Of a stretch of 28,067 bases of DNA, positions 15,073-23,168 are shown piece after piece. Position 1 is the stretch's first letter, and each line of letters starts with the position of its first letter. The notes under the pieces are model-generated. The model searched no databases. It was not told the DNA's origin and saw only the letters and a program-made list of their open reading frames with translations. This stretch comes from an uncultured Eubacteriales bacterium. GTDB taxonomy: Bacteria; Bacillota; Clostridia; Lachnospirales; Cellulosilyticaceae. The position numbers and the translations under genes are program-made. The stretch spans positions 1 through 28,067 of the forward strand of contig URVM01000031.1 of the NCBI GenBank assembly GCA_900551325.1. Direction: 5' to 3'.

Positions 15073-15339
15073 TCATAAATATAAGCTTATAGAAAAAATA
15101 AGATTAACCATAAAAAGTGATCTTTCTTGTATAAATAGCAAACTACCTAATCCAATAAGTGCTGTTATAAGTACATTCAGTGTTAATATAATAAGAAAAG
15201 GATATTGTTCTTTTCTAGCTTCTTTTTTTCTTAATTTCTCTCTTCCTCTACTTCTTGCTTTATATACTAAACTTGGTTTTACTTCCACTTGTTCTTTAAG
15301 CACTTCTTCTAATAATTCATCTAACTTTTGATCAGTCAC
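15073..15339 (-). CDS. Small membrane protein, probable anti-sigma factor
   Basis: 88 residues. The N-terminal half is charged and helical (MTDQKLDELLEEVLKEQVEV, then a basic stretch RSRGREKLRKKEARK). The C-terminal half has one or two membrane segments (about 46-70 and 73-88). The start is a GTG at 15339 that overlaps the end of the sigma-factor gene by 8 bases, with AGGAGGG correctly placed inside it. This is tight translational coupling, as is usual for an ECF sigma and its membrane anti-sigma. It lacks a recognisable zinc anti-sigma (HxxxCxxC) motif, so the role is inferred from position and layout only. Confidence 0.65.
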   Translation of the reverse strand: MTDQKLDELLEEVLKEQVEVKPSLVYKARSRGREKLRKKEARKEQYPFLIILTLNVLITALIGLGSLLFIQERSLFMVNLIFSISLYL

Positions 15340-15844
15340 AAAATCCCTCCTTCTCCAATATTTTTTTTAGCTTTTGCCTTCCATCATAAATACTTGACTT
15401 TACAAGTTTCTCATCTATTTCAAGAATATCAGCTACTTCTCTATATGACATCTGTTCCCCTAGTACTAGAAAAAGAGGAAGTTTATATTTATCACCTAGA
15501 TTATGAATACTCCCTAGTACTATTCGAAGCTCTTCTTTTTTTATAAATTCCTCTTCTAAGCTTACATTCTCCTTTCTACTAAAAGAAGTAAAATCTTCTG
15601 GTTCAAAGGTACGCCTTTTGACCTCTAATTTAAAACGTCTTAGCTTATCTCGGTATAAGTTAATAGCTACCCGGGTAAGCCATGGATAAAAAGGTTTATC
15701 CTTATCATATTGATGCATTTTTTCTAATGCTCGAAGCCAAGTATCTTGAAAAAGCTCATCAGCCTTATCCCTACTACGCTCTAAATATAGACAAAGTCTG
15801 TATAATTTATCTTTATTTATATAAATCATTTGCTCTATATCCAA
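15332..15844 (-). CDS. RNA polymerase ECF-type sigma factor
   Basis: 170-residue sigma-70 family protein with only regions 2 and 4. Region 2 is about residues 8-75 (RDKADELFQDTWLRALEKM, then PFYPWLTRVAINLYRDKLRR). Region 4 is about 110-165 (LPLFLVLGEQMSYREVADILEIDEKLVKSSIYDGRQKLKKIL), the helix-turn-helix that reads the -35 element. The start is a TTG at 15844 placed 7 bases after GGGGG; an ATG five codons later is too far from the site. The next gene overlaps its end and is a probable anti-sigma. An ECF-like motif upstream (15881-15903) suggests autoregulation. Confidence 0.93.
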   Translation of the reverse strand: MDIEQMIYINKDKLYRLCLYLERSRDKADELFQDTWLRALEKMHQYDKDKPFYPWLTRVAINLYRDKLRRFKLEVKRRTFEPEDFTSFSRKENVSLEEEFIKKEELRIVLGSIHNLGDKYKLPLFLVLGEQMSYREVADILEIDEKLVKSSIYDGRQKLKKILEKEGFCD

Positions 15845-15880
15845 GACTCTCCCCCTTTCATTTTGTTATACACTATTATA

Positions 15881-15903
15881 TACGAAGCTTATTTTAATAA
15901 GTT
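15881..15903 (-). promoter_or_regulatory. ECF-type promoter motif of the sigma-factor operon
   Basis: On the minus strand AAC (15901-15903, in TCCAAC), 16 bases, then CGTA (15881-15884). AAC-N16-CGT is the usual form of ECF-recognised promoters. A TATAAT overlaps just after it, so housekeeping transcription is possible as well. Confidence 0.5.
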
Positions 15904-15937
15904 GGATTTTTTTATAATTTCTATTAACTTACAACAC

Positions 15938-15985
15938 AAAAAAAGCTGTTATACTAATGATAAAATCACTAGTATAACAGCTTTT
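15938..15985 (-). terminator. Intrinsic terminator after cold-shock gene
   Basis: A perfect 16-bp stem (AAAAGCTGTTATACTA at 15941-15956 with TAGTATAACAGCTTTT at 15970-15985) is followed by seven Ts on the minus strand, 15 bases past the stop. Confidence 0.93.
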
Positions 15986-16000
15986 AACTAAGCTTATAAA

Positions 16001-16198
16001 TTAAGCTTTGATTACGTTTTCTGCTTGTGGACCACGAGGACCTTTTGCAAGATCAAAGTTTACTTTTTGACCTTCTTCAAGAGATTTGAATCCATCTCCT
16101 TGGATAGCTGAGAAATGTACGAATACGTCATCTCCATCTTGTCTAGAAATGAAACCAAAACCTTTTTCTGCGTTAAACCATTTAACTGTACCTGTCAT
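16001..16198 (-). CDS. Cold-shock protein (CspA family)
   Basis: 65-residue single cold-shock domain that binds single-stranded RNA/DNA and acts as an RNA chaperone. Both RNA-binding motifs are present: KGFGFI (RNP1, residues about 12-17) and DVFVHFSAI (RNP2, about 24-32). The ending GPRGPQAENVIKA is typical. I start at the ATG at 16198 (MTGTVKWFN) because AGGAGGT lies just upstream; a longer in-frame extension to 16252 has no site and is foreign to the family. A promoter about 160 bases upstream gives a long leader, as in cold-regulated csp genes. A second, closely related csp gene begins to show at the right edge of the window. Confidence 0.97.
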   Translation of the reverse strand: MTGTVKWFNAEKGFGFISRQDGDDVFVHFSAIQGDGFKSLEEGQKVNFDLAKGPRGPQAENVIKA

Positions 16199-16350
16199 GT
16201 GCGGGTACCTCCTAATTTGTATCTCTGTAACATAGGAGAATAAAAAATTCACATATTATTACAGATTATATTTTTTGAGTGAATAGATATAATCTCTAAT
16301 AGTATGTGAAATGAATTCATATACCTCTTGGAACTATAAATATTGACCGA
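16199..16350 (-). promoter_or_regulatory. Long 5' leader of the cold-shock gene
   Basis: About 150 untranslated bases lie between the predicted start of transcription and the ribosome binding site. Such leaders in csp genes often change fold with temperature. No known consensus can be confirmed by eye. The rest of the gap to 16458 holds only the promoter and AT-rich sequence. Confidence 0.45.
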
Positions 16351-16357
16351 TATATCT

Positions 16358-16386
16358 ATAATACTTTATACGTTTATAATTGTCAA
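16358..16386 (-). promoter_or_regulatory. Sigma-A promoter of the cold-shock gene
   Basis: On the minus strand a perfect TTGACA (16381-16386), a 17-base spacer and TATTAT (16358-16363). This is the best housekeeping promoter in the window. Confidence 0.8.
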
Positions 16387-16458
16387 GTAATTTTTGAAAA
16401 TTAATTCGTAATTTATAGAGACCTCGCAAAGCTCTCTATACCTTTGCTATAAAAAATC

Positions 16459-17244
16459 TCAAATATAAAATTTCCATAATCCTTTTGCTTCTTCCATAAT
16501 AATATCTATATCCCATGTTACACTACTTCTTTTTTTGCTATCTGAATCATTAACAATAATTTCCCCTTCTTCTGTCATACCAGTAAGCACTATAAAGTGC
16601 CCACCTGTAGTAAAATGTCCTGGTTTCATGGAAGCTATAATAGGCTGTCCTTTTTGTAAAGTAACTATAATTTCTTCTTTGCTTAGTGGGATAGCTTTTC
16701 CTTGTACTCCAAAAGCATTTACACCTTCTGTCATAAGATTCCACTTAGTTCCCACATTCTCTGCATAATAATTATTGTCATAACTATACTGTGCTACAAC
16801 CTTAGGATTAATTGTTGTATCTCCCGTTAGTCCCACAATGACCATAGCAAGGCTTGTTGGCCCACACCCATTAATAGCCATATATGTATCTCCGTATAAA
16901 TCATATCCCCATCTTTCATCCCACTGAATAAATAGGGGGAACTCACCTTTCTTATAATCCTTATCTATATTTATATCATTTTTATATTCATTATTTTTAT
17001 GATTTATATAGTTATATACAAAACCTATTGTTTCTTCTTTTTTTACTGCTAAATCTACTAACTCATCTGGGTATGTACTTTTATCTTGTAAAATATGTTC
17101 AAGCTTATTATTTTTAACTTTTTCATATTGTACAAAAACATTAGGAATCCTTTGATCTATATTAGAAAGCAGTCCCATTCCAAATATGCCTATTACAACA
17201 CTCAATATCCTTCCTCTAAAATGTATCTTTTTAGCTATGTTCAT
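16459..17244 (-). CDS. C39-like cysteine peptidase family protein, membrane-anchored or secreted
   Basis: 261 residues. An N-terminal hydrophobic segment (about 13-27, ILSVVIGIFGMGLL) acts as anchor or signal. A papain-like Peptidase_C39_2 domain covers about residues 100-255. The catalytic residues are visible: C127 in NGCGPTSLAM, H216 in TGGHFIVLTG and a following N232/D233 in VNDSDSKKRS. The domain starts with the usual FIQWDERWGYD. Stand-alone proteins of this type are exported and their substrates are mostly unknown. There is no ABC exporter next to it, so bacteriocin processing is unlikely. AGGAGGAG precedes the ATG. Its downstream neighbour is the cold-shock gene in the same direction; upstream is the LCP gene with its terminator. 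Confidence 0.87.
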   Translation of the reverse strand: MNIAKKIHFRGRILSVVIGIFGMGLLSNIDQRIPNVFVQYEKVKNNKLEHILQDKSTYPDELVDLAVKKEETIGFVYNYINHKNNEYKNDINIDKDYKKGEFPLFIQWDERWGYDLYGDTYMAINGCGPTSLAMVIVGLTGDTTINPKVVAQYSYDNNYYAENVGTKWNLMTEGVNAFGVQGKAIPLSKEEIIVTLQKGQPIIASMKPGHFTTGGHFIVLTGMTEEGEIIVNDSDSKKRSSVTWDIDIIMEEAKGLWKFYI

Positions 17245-17409
17245 TCTATCTCCTCCTATATCTTATTCTTTATCATCCTTGTTATTTATTTTCTATTTAT
17301 AGTTTAAATTTCATTTCTTACAATATCTTAAAGATTTTCCTTACACTTTTTTAAAGAAATAGGTTAAATTTTCTAATCATTTTATTAAAGCACTTATTTT
17401 TGGCATATA

Positions 17410-17437
17410 AAAAAGAGATGCCTAGGCATCTCTTTTT
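17410..17437 (-). terminator. Intrinsic terminator after LCP gene
   Basis: A perfect 28-bp palindrome of the form AAAAAGAGATGCC-TA-GGCATCTCTTTTT gives a strong stem ending in Ts, 18 bases after the LCP stop. Confidence 0.9.
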
Positions 17438-17454
17438 ACTCATATATTGTCTTA

Positions 17455-18402
17455 TCATTGATTTAAAAATTCATGAAGTTCTTTTCTACCTGCTTCTTCA
17501 TCCCATTGAAGTACCCATCCCTTACCTGGTAAGTTACCTTCTATACCCTTGTTTGGATCTGGGAATTCTAATTGTCTAATATCATCTGTACCTAGTTGAA
17601 GTGCTGTAAAACCAAATTTCATAAGTTCAAATGGACTTATATTAGTAGTAATATAAGGTAATACTTCTTTAAAAAGTTTTGAATACATATTAAATGGCAT
17701 ACGTATAACTTTATTAAATACTTTTTCTACTACTATACGCTGTCTTTCTTCTCTAGCATAAATAGAATCACTTTTCCTCATCCTTACATAGGCAAGTGTT
17801 TGATAACCATTTAAAGTATAAGTACCTGGTTCATCTATAGTTTCAAAAGCCTCCCCTGAACTGTCATAGTATTTACGGTAGTTTTCATTAGCCACCCGGT
17901 TAAATTCTCTTAAATCTCTTTCTTCTAAAGTAGCCTCTACACCTTCTAACATATCTACAAGTACAATAAAGGACTTAAAGTCTACAACAATATAGCGACT
18001 CACATCTACTTGAAAGTTTTGTCTTACTGTTTCAATAAGCAGATCAGCACCACCATAAGCATAGGCATGGGTTAACTTTTCATATCCATACCCTGGAATA
18101 TTTACATAAGCATCTCTTACAAAAGAAGTTAGCTTTACATTATCATGTACACTATCAAAGGTAAGTAACATCATAGCATCTGATCTTGTAGCTACTTCTG
18201 TATTTGCACTATCTACACCTACTAATAAAATATGATTAATCCCTGGAACTGTAGGATAAGATACCTGTGTCTCCGGCGTGACTATAGCTTCTTGTTCTAC
18301 TTGTATATCATTTAATATATTGTAAAAATATATACCTATAATAATAATAGCAGCAAGTAAAATTCCTAGTATAATCCAAACGACTTTCATAAACTTGCTC
18401 AT
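17455..18402 (-). CDS. LytR-CpsA-Psr (LCP) family protein
   Basis: Membrane-anchored phosphotransferase that attaches wall teichoic acid or other glycopolymers from lipid carriers to peptidoglycan. Of 315 residues, about 5-28 form a single membrane segment and the LCP domain spans about 55-235. Conserved motifs: ILLVGVDS (D64), TRSDAMMLLTFD (R73, D75), SFVRDAYVNIPG (R96, D97), KLTHAYAYGG (K109) and LNGYQTLAYVRMRKSD followed by REERQR. It has a GAGGTG site before the ATG. A TTATAC-ATA-GTATAA inverted repeat (18424-18438) lies in its promoter region. It has its own terminator. Family confident; which polymer it transfers is unknown. Confidence 0.95.
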   Translation of the reverse strand: MSKFMKVVWIILGILLAAIIIIGIYFYNILNDIQVEQEAIVTPETQVSYPTVPGINHILLVGVDSANTEVATRSDAMMLLTFDSVHDNVKLTSFVRDAYVNIPGYGYEKLTHAYAYGGADLLIETVRQNFQVDVSRYIVVDFKSFIVLVDMLEGVEATLEERDLREFNRVANENYRKYYDSSGEAFETIDEPGTYTLNGYQTLAYVRMRKSDSIYAREERQRIVVEKVFNKVIRMPFNMYSKLFKEVLPYITTNISPFELMKFGFTALQLGTDDIRQLEFPDPNKGIEGNLPGKGWVLQWDEEAGRKELHEFLNQ

Positions 18403-18503
18403 AATTCACCTCAATCAATATTATTATACATAGTATAACCTATATTGTTTTTAACTATTTATATGCAAGTTCCTTTTAATTTTTAATCTATGTTGTTTTA
18501 TTA

Positions 18504-19055
18504 TTAAACAATTTGAATTTGACACATTTTCATAGCCTCTAAAGCATTTTTATGACTATCAGGTGTCACTCCTGCACAGCAAGCCTCATCTACTTTAATT
18601 GTAACTTCAGGCATATAAGTCTTAAGTAAAATAGCATTTGAAAGTACACAAATATCAGTACATAAACCTACAAGCTCTATCTCTGTTTGACTAGTATCTA
18701 TTATGCTTTTTCTTAAAGTTTGTGCCAACGCCTCTGACCCAAATATTCCTTTTTCAAAAACAATTGGTTGATCTACTGTATTTTGCAATTCTTCCTTTAA
18801 AGCTTGAATTTGTGGATGTAATTCCCATCCCTTAGTATTTCGTATACAGTGTAACACAGGTAAGTTACGACCTTCTTGTGTATCTAAATAATCCTCTTCA
18901 TGTGTATCCTTAGTAAAATAAACAGGATTTCCTTGTTCTTTATAATTTTTAATCTTATCTATTACACAAGGCACAATTTGTACAGCTTCTTTGGTTCCTA
19001 ATGCTCCGTCTATAAAATCATTTTGCATATCTACAACTACTAGTATTTGTTTCAT
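18504..19055 (-). CDS. Isochorismatase-like cysteine hydrolase, probable nicotinamidase
   Basis: 183-residue cytosolic hydrolase of the isochorismatase/nicotinamidase superfamily. The catalytic triad is visible: D9 (VVVDMQNDFIDG), K102 (FEKGIFGS) and C136 (LCTDICVLSNAI). A metal-binding segment TKDTHEEDY (D50, H52) supports nicotinamidase, which turns nicotinamide into nicotinate for NAD salvage. HCIRNTKGWELHPQI is also as in clostridial nicotinamidases. It stands alone, with a predicted small-RNA gene on the opposite strand upstream. Other amidases of this superfamily cannot be ruled out. Confidence 0.88.
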   Translation of the reverse strand: MKQILVVVDMQNDFIDGALGTKEAVQIVPCVIDKIKNYKEQGNPVYFTKDTHEEDYLDTQEGRNLPVLHCIRNTKGWELHPQIQALKEELQNTVDQPIVFEKGIFGSEALAQTLRKSIIDTSQTEIELVGLCTDICVLSNAILLKTYMPEVTIKVDEACCAGVTPDSHKNALEAMKMCQIQIV

Positions 19056-19175
19056 TCTTTATACCCCTTTACCATATAAATTTTAACTTCGTTTACATAT
19101 ATTGGATATTTTTAAAATATTTTTTTAACTATTTAAACTTTAATTTAAGATATATTGAATTTATTTTAAAAAGGA

Positions 19176-19204
19176 TTGTTAAACTATAAACAATGTTGTA
19201 TATT
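19176..19204 (+). promoter_or_regulatory. Promoter of predicted small RNA
   Basis: TTGTTA (19176-19181), exactly 17 bases, then TATATT (19199-19204). Transcription would begin near 19211, directly before the stem described in the next entry. Confidence 0.6.
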
Positions 19205-19210
19205 TAATTT

Positions 19211-19323
19211 ATGAAGTTTCTTGAGCTCTCAATACTTGTACATTGAACTTTTCTCTTAAAATTACCCTCCTCAAGAAACTTTTACATAGATAGCTCTAGT
19301 CCCCCAAGCTAGGGCTATTTTTT
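19211..19323 (+). ncRNA. Predicted small regulatory RNA with exposed anti-Shine-Dalgarno-like segment
   Basis: No reading frame of note lies here, but all parts of a small-RNA gene do. A promoter comes first, then a perfect 12-bp stem AAGTTTCTTGAG (19214-19225) with CTCAAGAAACTT (19270-19281). A 5-bp inner hairpin TCAAT/ATTGA (19229-19233 and 19242-19246) follows. The unpaired stretch ends in CCCTC and the motif CCCTCCTC (19265-19272) straddles the stem. A 10-bp terminator hairpin closes the gene. Length about 113 bases. The class is not one I recognise. C-rich loops of this kind in Gram-positive RNAs pair with ribosome binding sites, so translational control in trans is a reasonable guess. 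Confidence 0.6.
19290..19323 (+). terminator. Intrinsic terminator of predicted small RNA
   Basis: ATAGCTCTAG (19290-19299) pairs with CTAGGGCTAT (19309-19318) with one G-U pair and a 9-base loop, then a run of six Ts. It reads on the plus strand; no plus-strand gene precedes it, which supports an independent RNA. Confidence 0.85.
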
Positions 19324-19390
19324 ATGCTATTAATTAACCTTATTATAATCAATTAACTATTCTCTGTTAAGCACATTTAAATAAATATAT

Positions 19391-19427
19391 AAAAAAAGCA
19401 ACCCAAGCACAGCTTGAATTGCTTTTT
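19391..19427 (-). terminator. Intrinsic terminator after murA
   Basis: AAAAAGCAA (19393-19401) pairs with TTGCTTTTT (19419-19427), with an inner CAAGC/GCTTG stem and a T-run on the minus strand. It ends the wall-homeostasis block. Confidence 0.9.
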
Positions 19428-19428
19428 A

Positions 19429-20679
19429 TTATACTCTAGAAATGTCTGCTCCTAGAGCTCTTAATTTGTCTTCTACACATTCATAACCTCTATCAATATA
19501 CTTTACGTCACTGATATAAGTTTCTCCGTCTGCTTTAAGGCCAGCTAAAATCATAGCTGCTCCTGCACGTAAATCTGTAGCTATAAGCTCACCTGGCATA
19601 AGTTTACTTACACCTTCTATCATAGCCTTGTTACCTTGTACAAAAATTCTAGTTCCCATATCATTTAGTTGATCTACATATTGGAATCTATTCTCAAAAA
19701 CACTTTCTAACATAGAGCTATTCCCCATAGCTGTACTAAGAAGCACTGTCATTTGAGGTTGAAGATCTGTTGGGAAGCCTGGATGTGGTAAAGTTTTAAC
19801 ATTTGTTGCAATAAGATCTTTACCTGCTACTACACGAATGTAGTCATCGCCTTCCTCAATTTTAATTCCCATTTCACGCATTTTCAGTGAAACAGATTCC
19901 ATATGTTCTGGGATAATGTTGCGTACATATACATCGCCACCTGTAATAGCGGCTGCCATCATATAAGTTCCTGCTTCAATTTGATCAGGAATAATAGAGT
20001 ATTTTCCACCTTGTAACTTAGGTACCCCTTTAATACGGATAACATCTGTTCCTGCACCCTTAATGTTAGCACCCATCATATTGAGGAAGTTTGCCACATC
20101 TACAATATGTGGTTCTTTCGCAGCGTTTTCAATAGTTGTTGTTCCTTCTGCTAAAACTGCTGCTAACATAATGTTAATAGTAGCACCTACACTTACTACA
20201 TCAAGGTAAATATGTGTACCTACTAGTTTATTCGCTACTGCATATATCGTATCTTCTTGTATGGTTACTGTTGCACCAAGTGCTTCAAAACCTTTAATAT
20301 GCTGATCAATTGGTCTTTTACCAAAGTTACAGCCACCTGGCATAGCTACCTTGGCCTTCCCAAAGCGTCCTAGAAGTGCTCCTATTAAATAGTAAGAAGC
20401 TCTCATCTTGCCAATACACTCATCTGTAGCACTAGAACTGTATACGGTTGTAGCGTCTACTTGTACAGTGTGTTTATCTTTAAATTCGGCTATAGCTCCT
20501 AAAGACTTCATTGCTTCAGTTAATAAGATAACATCATTAATATATGGTAAATTTTCAATCTCGCACGTTCCATCAACTAAAAGCGCAGCTGGTAGTATAG
20601 CCACTGCCGCATTTTTAGCGCCACTAATTACTACATCTCCAGTTAGGCGTTTACCACCTCGTATACATAGCTTGCTCAA
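19429..20679 (-). CDS. murA: UDP-N-acetylglucosamine 1-carboxyvinyltransferase
   Basis: Transfers enolpyruvate from PEP to UDP-GlcNAc, the first committed step of peptidoglycan synthesis, in the cytosol. 416 residues from the chosen start, the normal length. Key residues: K22 (VISGAKNAA), the active-site cysteine C117 (MPGGCNFGKRP, the fosfomycin target), and ATDLRAGAAMILAGL plus IDRGYECVEDKLRALGA near the end. I choose the TTG at 20679: AGAGGTG lies six bases upstream, and this start places K22 and the cysteine where they are in E. coli MurA. A GTG at 20688 overlaps the ribosome site itself. It is last in the block that starts with walR, 106 bases after the yycI-like gene. Many Firmicutes have two paralogues (MurA/MurZ); which one this is cannot be decided. 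Confidence 0.96.
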   Translation of the reverse strand: MSKLCIRGGKRLTGDVVISGAKNAAVAILPAALLVDGTCEIENLPYINDVILLTEAMKSLGAIAEFKDKHTVQVDATTVYSSSATDECIGKMRASYYLIGALLGRFGKAKVAMPGGCNFGKRPIDQHIKGFEALGATVTIQEDTIYAVANKLVGTHIYLDVVSVGATINIMLAAVLAEGTTTIENAAKEPHIVDVANFLNMMGANIKGAGTDVIRIKGVPKLQGGKYSIIPDQIEAGTYMMAAAITGGDVYVRNIIPEHMESVSLKMREMGIKIEEGDDYIRVVAGKDLIATNVKTLPHPGFPTDLQPQMTVLLSTAMGNSSMLESVFENRFQYVDQLNDMGTRIFVQGNKAMIEGVSKLMPGELIATDLRAGAAMILAGLKADGETYISDVKYIDRGYECVEDKLRALGADISRV

Positions 20680-20785
20680 CCTAAACACCTCTTAATTTGT
20701 ATTTATTATTTAATATTTTACTTTTGTTGTATCTATTGCACATGGCCTTATAGACCCTCAAAATTAGTCAATTTTCATTATACCA

Positions 20786-21691
20786 TTAATGTTGGGAAAT
20801 AAAAAGTATTTCTTCATAGGTATTTGTATAAGCATTGACAAATATTGGTGTAGCTAAACCCCTTATTTGAATTTTATACATCGGAACCGCTTCTTCTGCT
20901 AAAATATGCATGCCTTCTGTATGATCTAGCCTATAGCCAAGTTCAACAGATTCAACAACTATCTGGTCTTGTTCCAGCTTAAGTTCTTGTAATCCGAATA
21001 GGACATCGTCAATAGGATATAAAGGTTTAAGTCTGCCTACCTTATCTGTTATATCGATACATTTAACCTCTGCTTCAAAGACGCCAGCTTCAGACACTTT
21101 AACTTTTACAAAACTGTCAAAAACAGGTAAACCTTTATATACTCCATAATATGTTACATCCCATCCATATGACTCACTTATTGCCTCAATTTTTGCATCC
21201 TTTAAATATTCTTCTAAATTAAGGCGTTCTATGAACTTTTTAGCATATTTAAAGGCTTCTTTTTCCGTAAGTTTTCCCCTTTGTTGTGCTAAGGATTTGT
21301 TCGTATAAATAATACTTTCTTTATAAAACCTTAGTTCCTCTTCCCCTTTCCCATATACAAGGGCATTTCTTCCGTACTTTACATCTTGGTTATCTTTAGT
21401 AATGGTAATTAAATCTCGCTCTTTTCCGAGTACACACTCTACTAAACTATCTCGCATAGAAGAGGTGATTTCTACAGGCTCAATCCAAATAGAAGATTTG
21501 GGTGAAAATACAGTTGGTAACTTTCCTTCTATTTTTATATTTTCTTTATCTAAAATAGACACTATAGTTTTGATACGCCCATCAGATACTTCATATGTTT
21601 TTACAAGCTTTTCATAATTAATCCAAGCTAAAGCTATATTTACACATAAAAAGATGCTGATTAACAGGTTTAATGCCTTATCCCATCTCAT
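20786..21691 (-). CDS. yycI: YycI-like WalK regulatory membrane protein
   Basis: 301 residues with one N-terminal membrane segment (about 7-26, ALNLLISIFLCVNIALAW) and a large extracytoplasmic domain. The layout MRWDKALNLL-anchor-NYEKL, size, and place after a YycH-like gene in a walRK operon all match YycI, which in Bacillus joins YycH at the membrane to modulate WalK. The ATG at 21691 follows AGGAGTGGGG; an in-frame extension to 21781 would run back into the yycH end and lacks a site. Sequence similarity to Bacillus YycI is weak by eye, so the call rests largely on context and topology. Confidence 0.75.
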   Translation of the reverse strand: MRWDKALNLLISIFLCVNIALAWINYEKLVKTYEVSDGRIKTIVSILDKENIKIEGKLPTVFSPKSSIWIEPVEITSSMRDSLVECVLGKERDLITITKDNQDVKYGRNALVYGKGEEELRFYKESIIYTNKSLAQQRGKLTEKEAFKYAKKFIERLNLEEYLKDAKIEAISESYGWDVTYYGVYKGLPVFDSFVKVKVSEAGVFEAEVKCIDITDKVGRLKPLYPIDDVLFGLQELKLEQDQIVVESVELGYRLDHTEGMHILAEEAVPMYKIQIRGLATPIFVNAYTNTYEEILFISQH

Positions 21692-21735
21692 ATTTTCGCC
21701 CCACTCCTCACTTTTATATACTATACCAAAAATAT

Positions 21736-21764
21736 AAGGCAAAGTGAAGTATACACTTTGCCTT
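21736..21764 (-). terminator. Hairpin between yycH and yycI, terminator or attenuator
   Basis: A perfect 11-bp stem AAGGCAAAGTG (21736-21746) with CACTTTGCCTT (21754-21764) begins directly after the yycH stop codon. A broken T-run (TATATTTTT) follows on the minus strand. It may partly stop transcription inside the operon. Confidence 0.55.
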
Positions 21765-21765
21765 A

Positions 21766-23151
21766 TTACGGATAATACCACATTTGTTTATAAAGAACAC
21801 CCCAAGTTATTTCTACTGGTGCCCCTATACCTTTAGCTAAATAAACTAATTCTAGTCTATCAATTATCCAGTCGTCAATTTCTTCTTTCATAAAGTAACT
21901 ATACATTTCATCTAAAGCCTCTAGGTAATGGGATTTAAATGCCTTAGTCTGACTCTTTTTAAGTATTTCTAATGTACATATTTTCATGTTCATAAAGTCA
22001 TTACCTTTTACATTAACTTGTAAATAAGAGTCAATACCTAGTTCTTTTTTTAAATCCTTACTTAACTGTACTCGGTAACCATCATAAGTTCTATCAAAAT
22101 AATAGGTAATACTTTCATCTTTTTCTCTTGTAATTCTAGATAAATACAGTTTTTCTGCTGTACCTTTTGAAATAGCTTCTGTATTATAAATAAATTCAAG
22201 TACTTTATTATATCCTTGAAGTAAATTAGTTACTTTTTGAGTTTGTTTAGGCGCTAAGTTTAAATACTCTATAACTCCTAATGGATTATAACTTAAAATA
22301 GTCCTCATATTTTCTGTATAAACAATACTTCCATTATCATAGACTGTTTTATCTTTTGCTAGAGGACTTTGGAAAAAGTCATTCACCTTAGCTTCTAGCA
22401 ACTGTTCTCCTGATTCTGTATTTAAATCAATAGGGTTATAGAGTTCAAGAACAGGATAAGTAACTAGAGTCTCTTTACTACTTGTAGGTAAAAAAACATT
22501 ACCCCTAATTTGTACATTTTCAAAAATAGCACTAGGTTGATAAGTAGTAATATGTTTTGTTAAATCTTCTTCTGTAACAGTCGTATAGATTTTTCCCATA
22601 TCCAAAAATCTACCTTGTACATTTAACTCATAATAATAATCTTCTTTAGAGTTAATGAGATAAAGGATAGCATCTTTTTGAAATTTATTTTTAGAATGAA
22701 TAAGAACATAATCTATTGGTTGGGTCAAATTTGAAGTATGACTTATACCTGTAATACTATCTAACTTCAAAGGTAATTCATACTCAAAGACAATACTTGG
22801 CATACTTAATAGCTTATTCCACTCTACACCTTCTAACTGTGTAAGAGGTGTATCCCTTTTATATTCATTCACTACTTTACTAAGTTCACTAGTAAGCCTT
22901 TCATAATCCTTCTTGCCATTTCCTGTTGTATCACCTAAATAAAAAGCCAAGGAATTTACACCTTCAACGTCATTATTCCCTGATTCTACTACCCATATAT
23001 TCATAGGTAAAATAGGTTTGTAATCTATATTTTGCTTCAAAAAATTATGGCTTGACATACTGCCAAGCCATAATAATGCCGTTTGCATAATGGTTGCAAC
23101 AATAAGACAACCTAATATAATCAGCCTAATATGCTCTTTGCCTTTTTCCAT
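21766..23151 (-). CDS. yycH: YycH-like WalK regulatory membrane protein
   Basis: 461 residues with one N-terminal membrane segment (about 9-30, LIILGCLIVATIMQTALLWLG) and a long extracytoplasmic part. The C-terminal half has VNDFFQSPLAKDKTVYDNGS, IVYTENMRTILSYNPLGVIEYLN, a pattern seen in YycH proteins. In Bacillus YycH and YycI sit in the membrane with WalK and tune its activity. AGGGTG precedes the ATG. It follows the secreted-protein gene by 17 bases, so they are one transcript. Presence of YycH/YycI is much less usual in Clostridia than in Bacilli (general knowledge). Family call good by context, moderate by sequence. Confidence 0.8.
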   Translation of the reverse strand: MEKGKEHIRLIILGCLIVATIMQTALLWLGSMSSHNFLKQNIDYKPILPMNIWVVESGNNDVEGVNSLAFYLGDTTGNGKKDYERLTSELSKVVNEYKRDTPLTQLEGVEWNKLLSMPSIVFEYELPLKLDSITGISHTSNLTQPIDYVLIHSKNKFQKDAILYLINSKEDYYYELNVQGRFLDMGKIYTTVTEEDLTKHITTYQPSAIFENVQIRGNVFLPTSSKETLVTYPVLELYNPIDLNTESGEQLLEAKVNDFFQSPLAKDKTVYDNGSIVYTENMRTILSYNPLGVIEYLNLAPKQTQKVTNLLQGYNKVLEFIYNTEAISKGTAEKLYLSRITREKDESITYYFDRTYDGYRVQLSKDLKKELGIDSYLQVNVKGNDFMNMKICTLEILKKSQTKAFKSHYLEALDEMYSYFMKEEIDDWIIDRLELVYLAKGIGAPVEITWGVLYKQMWYYP

Positions 23152-23168
23152 GTGTTCACCCTCTATCT

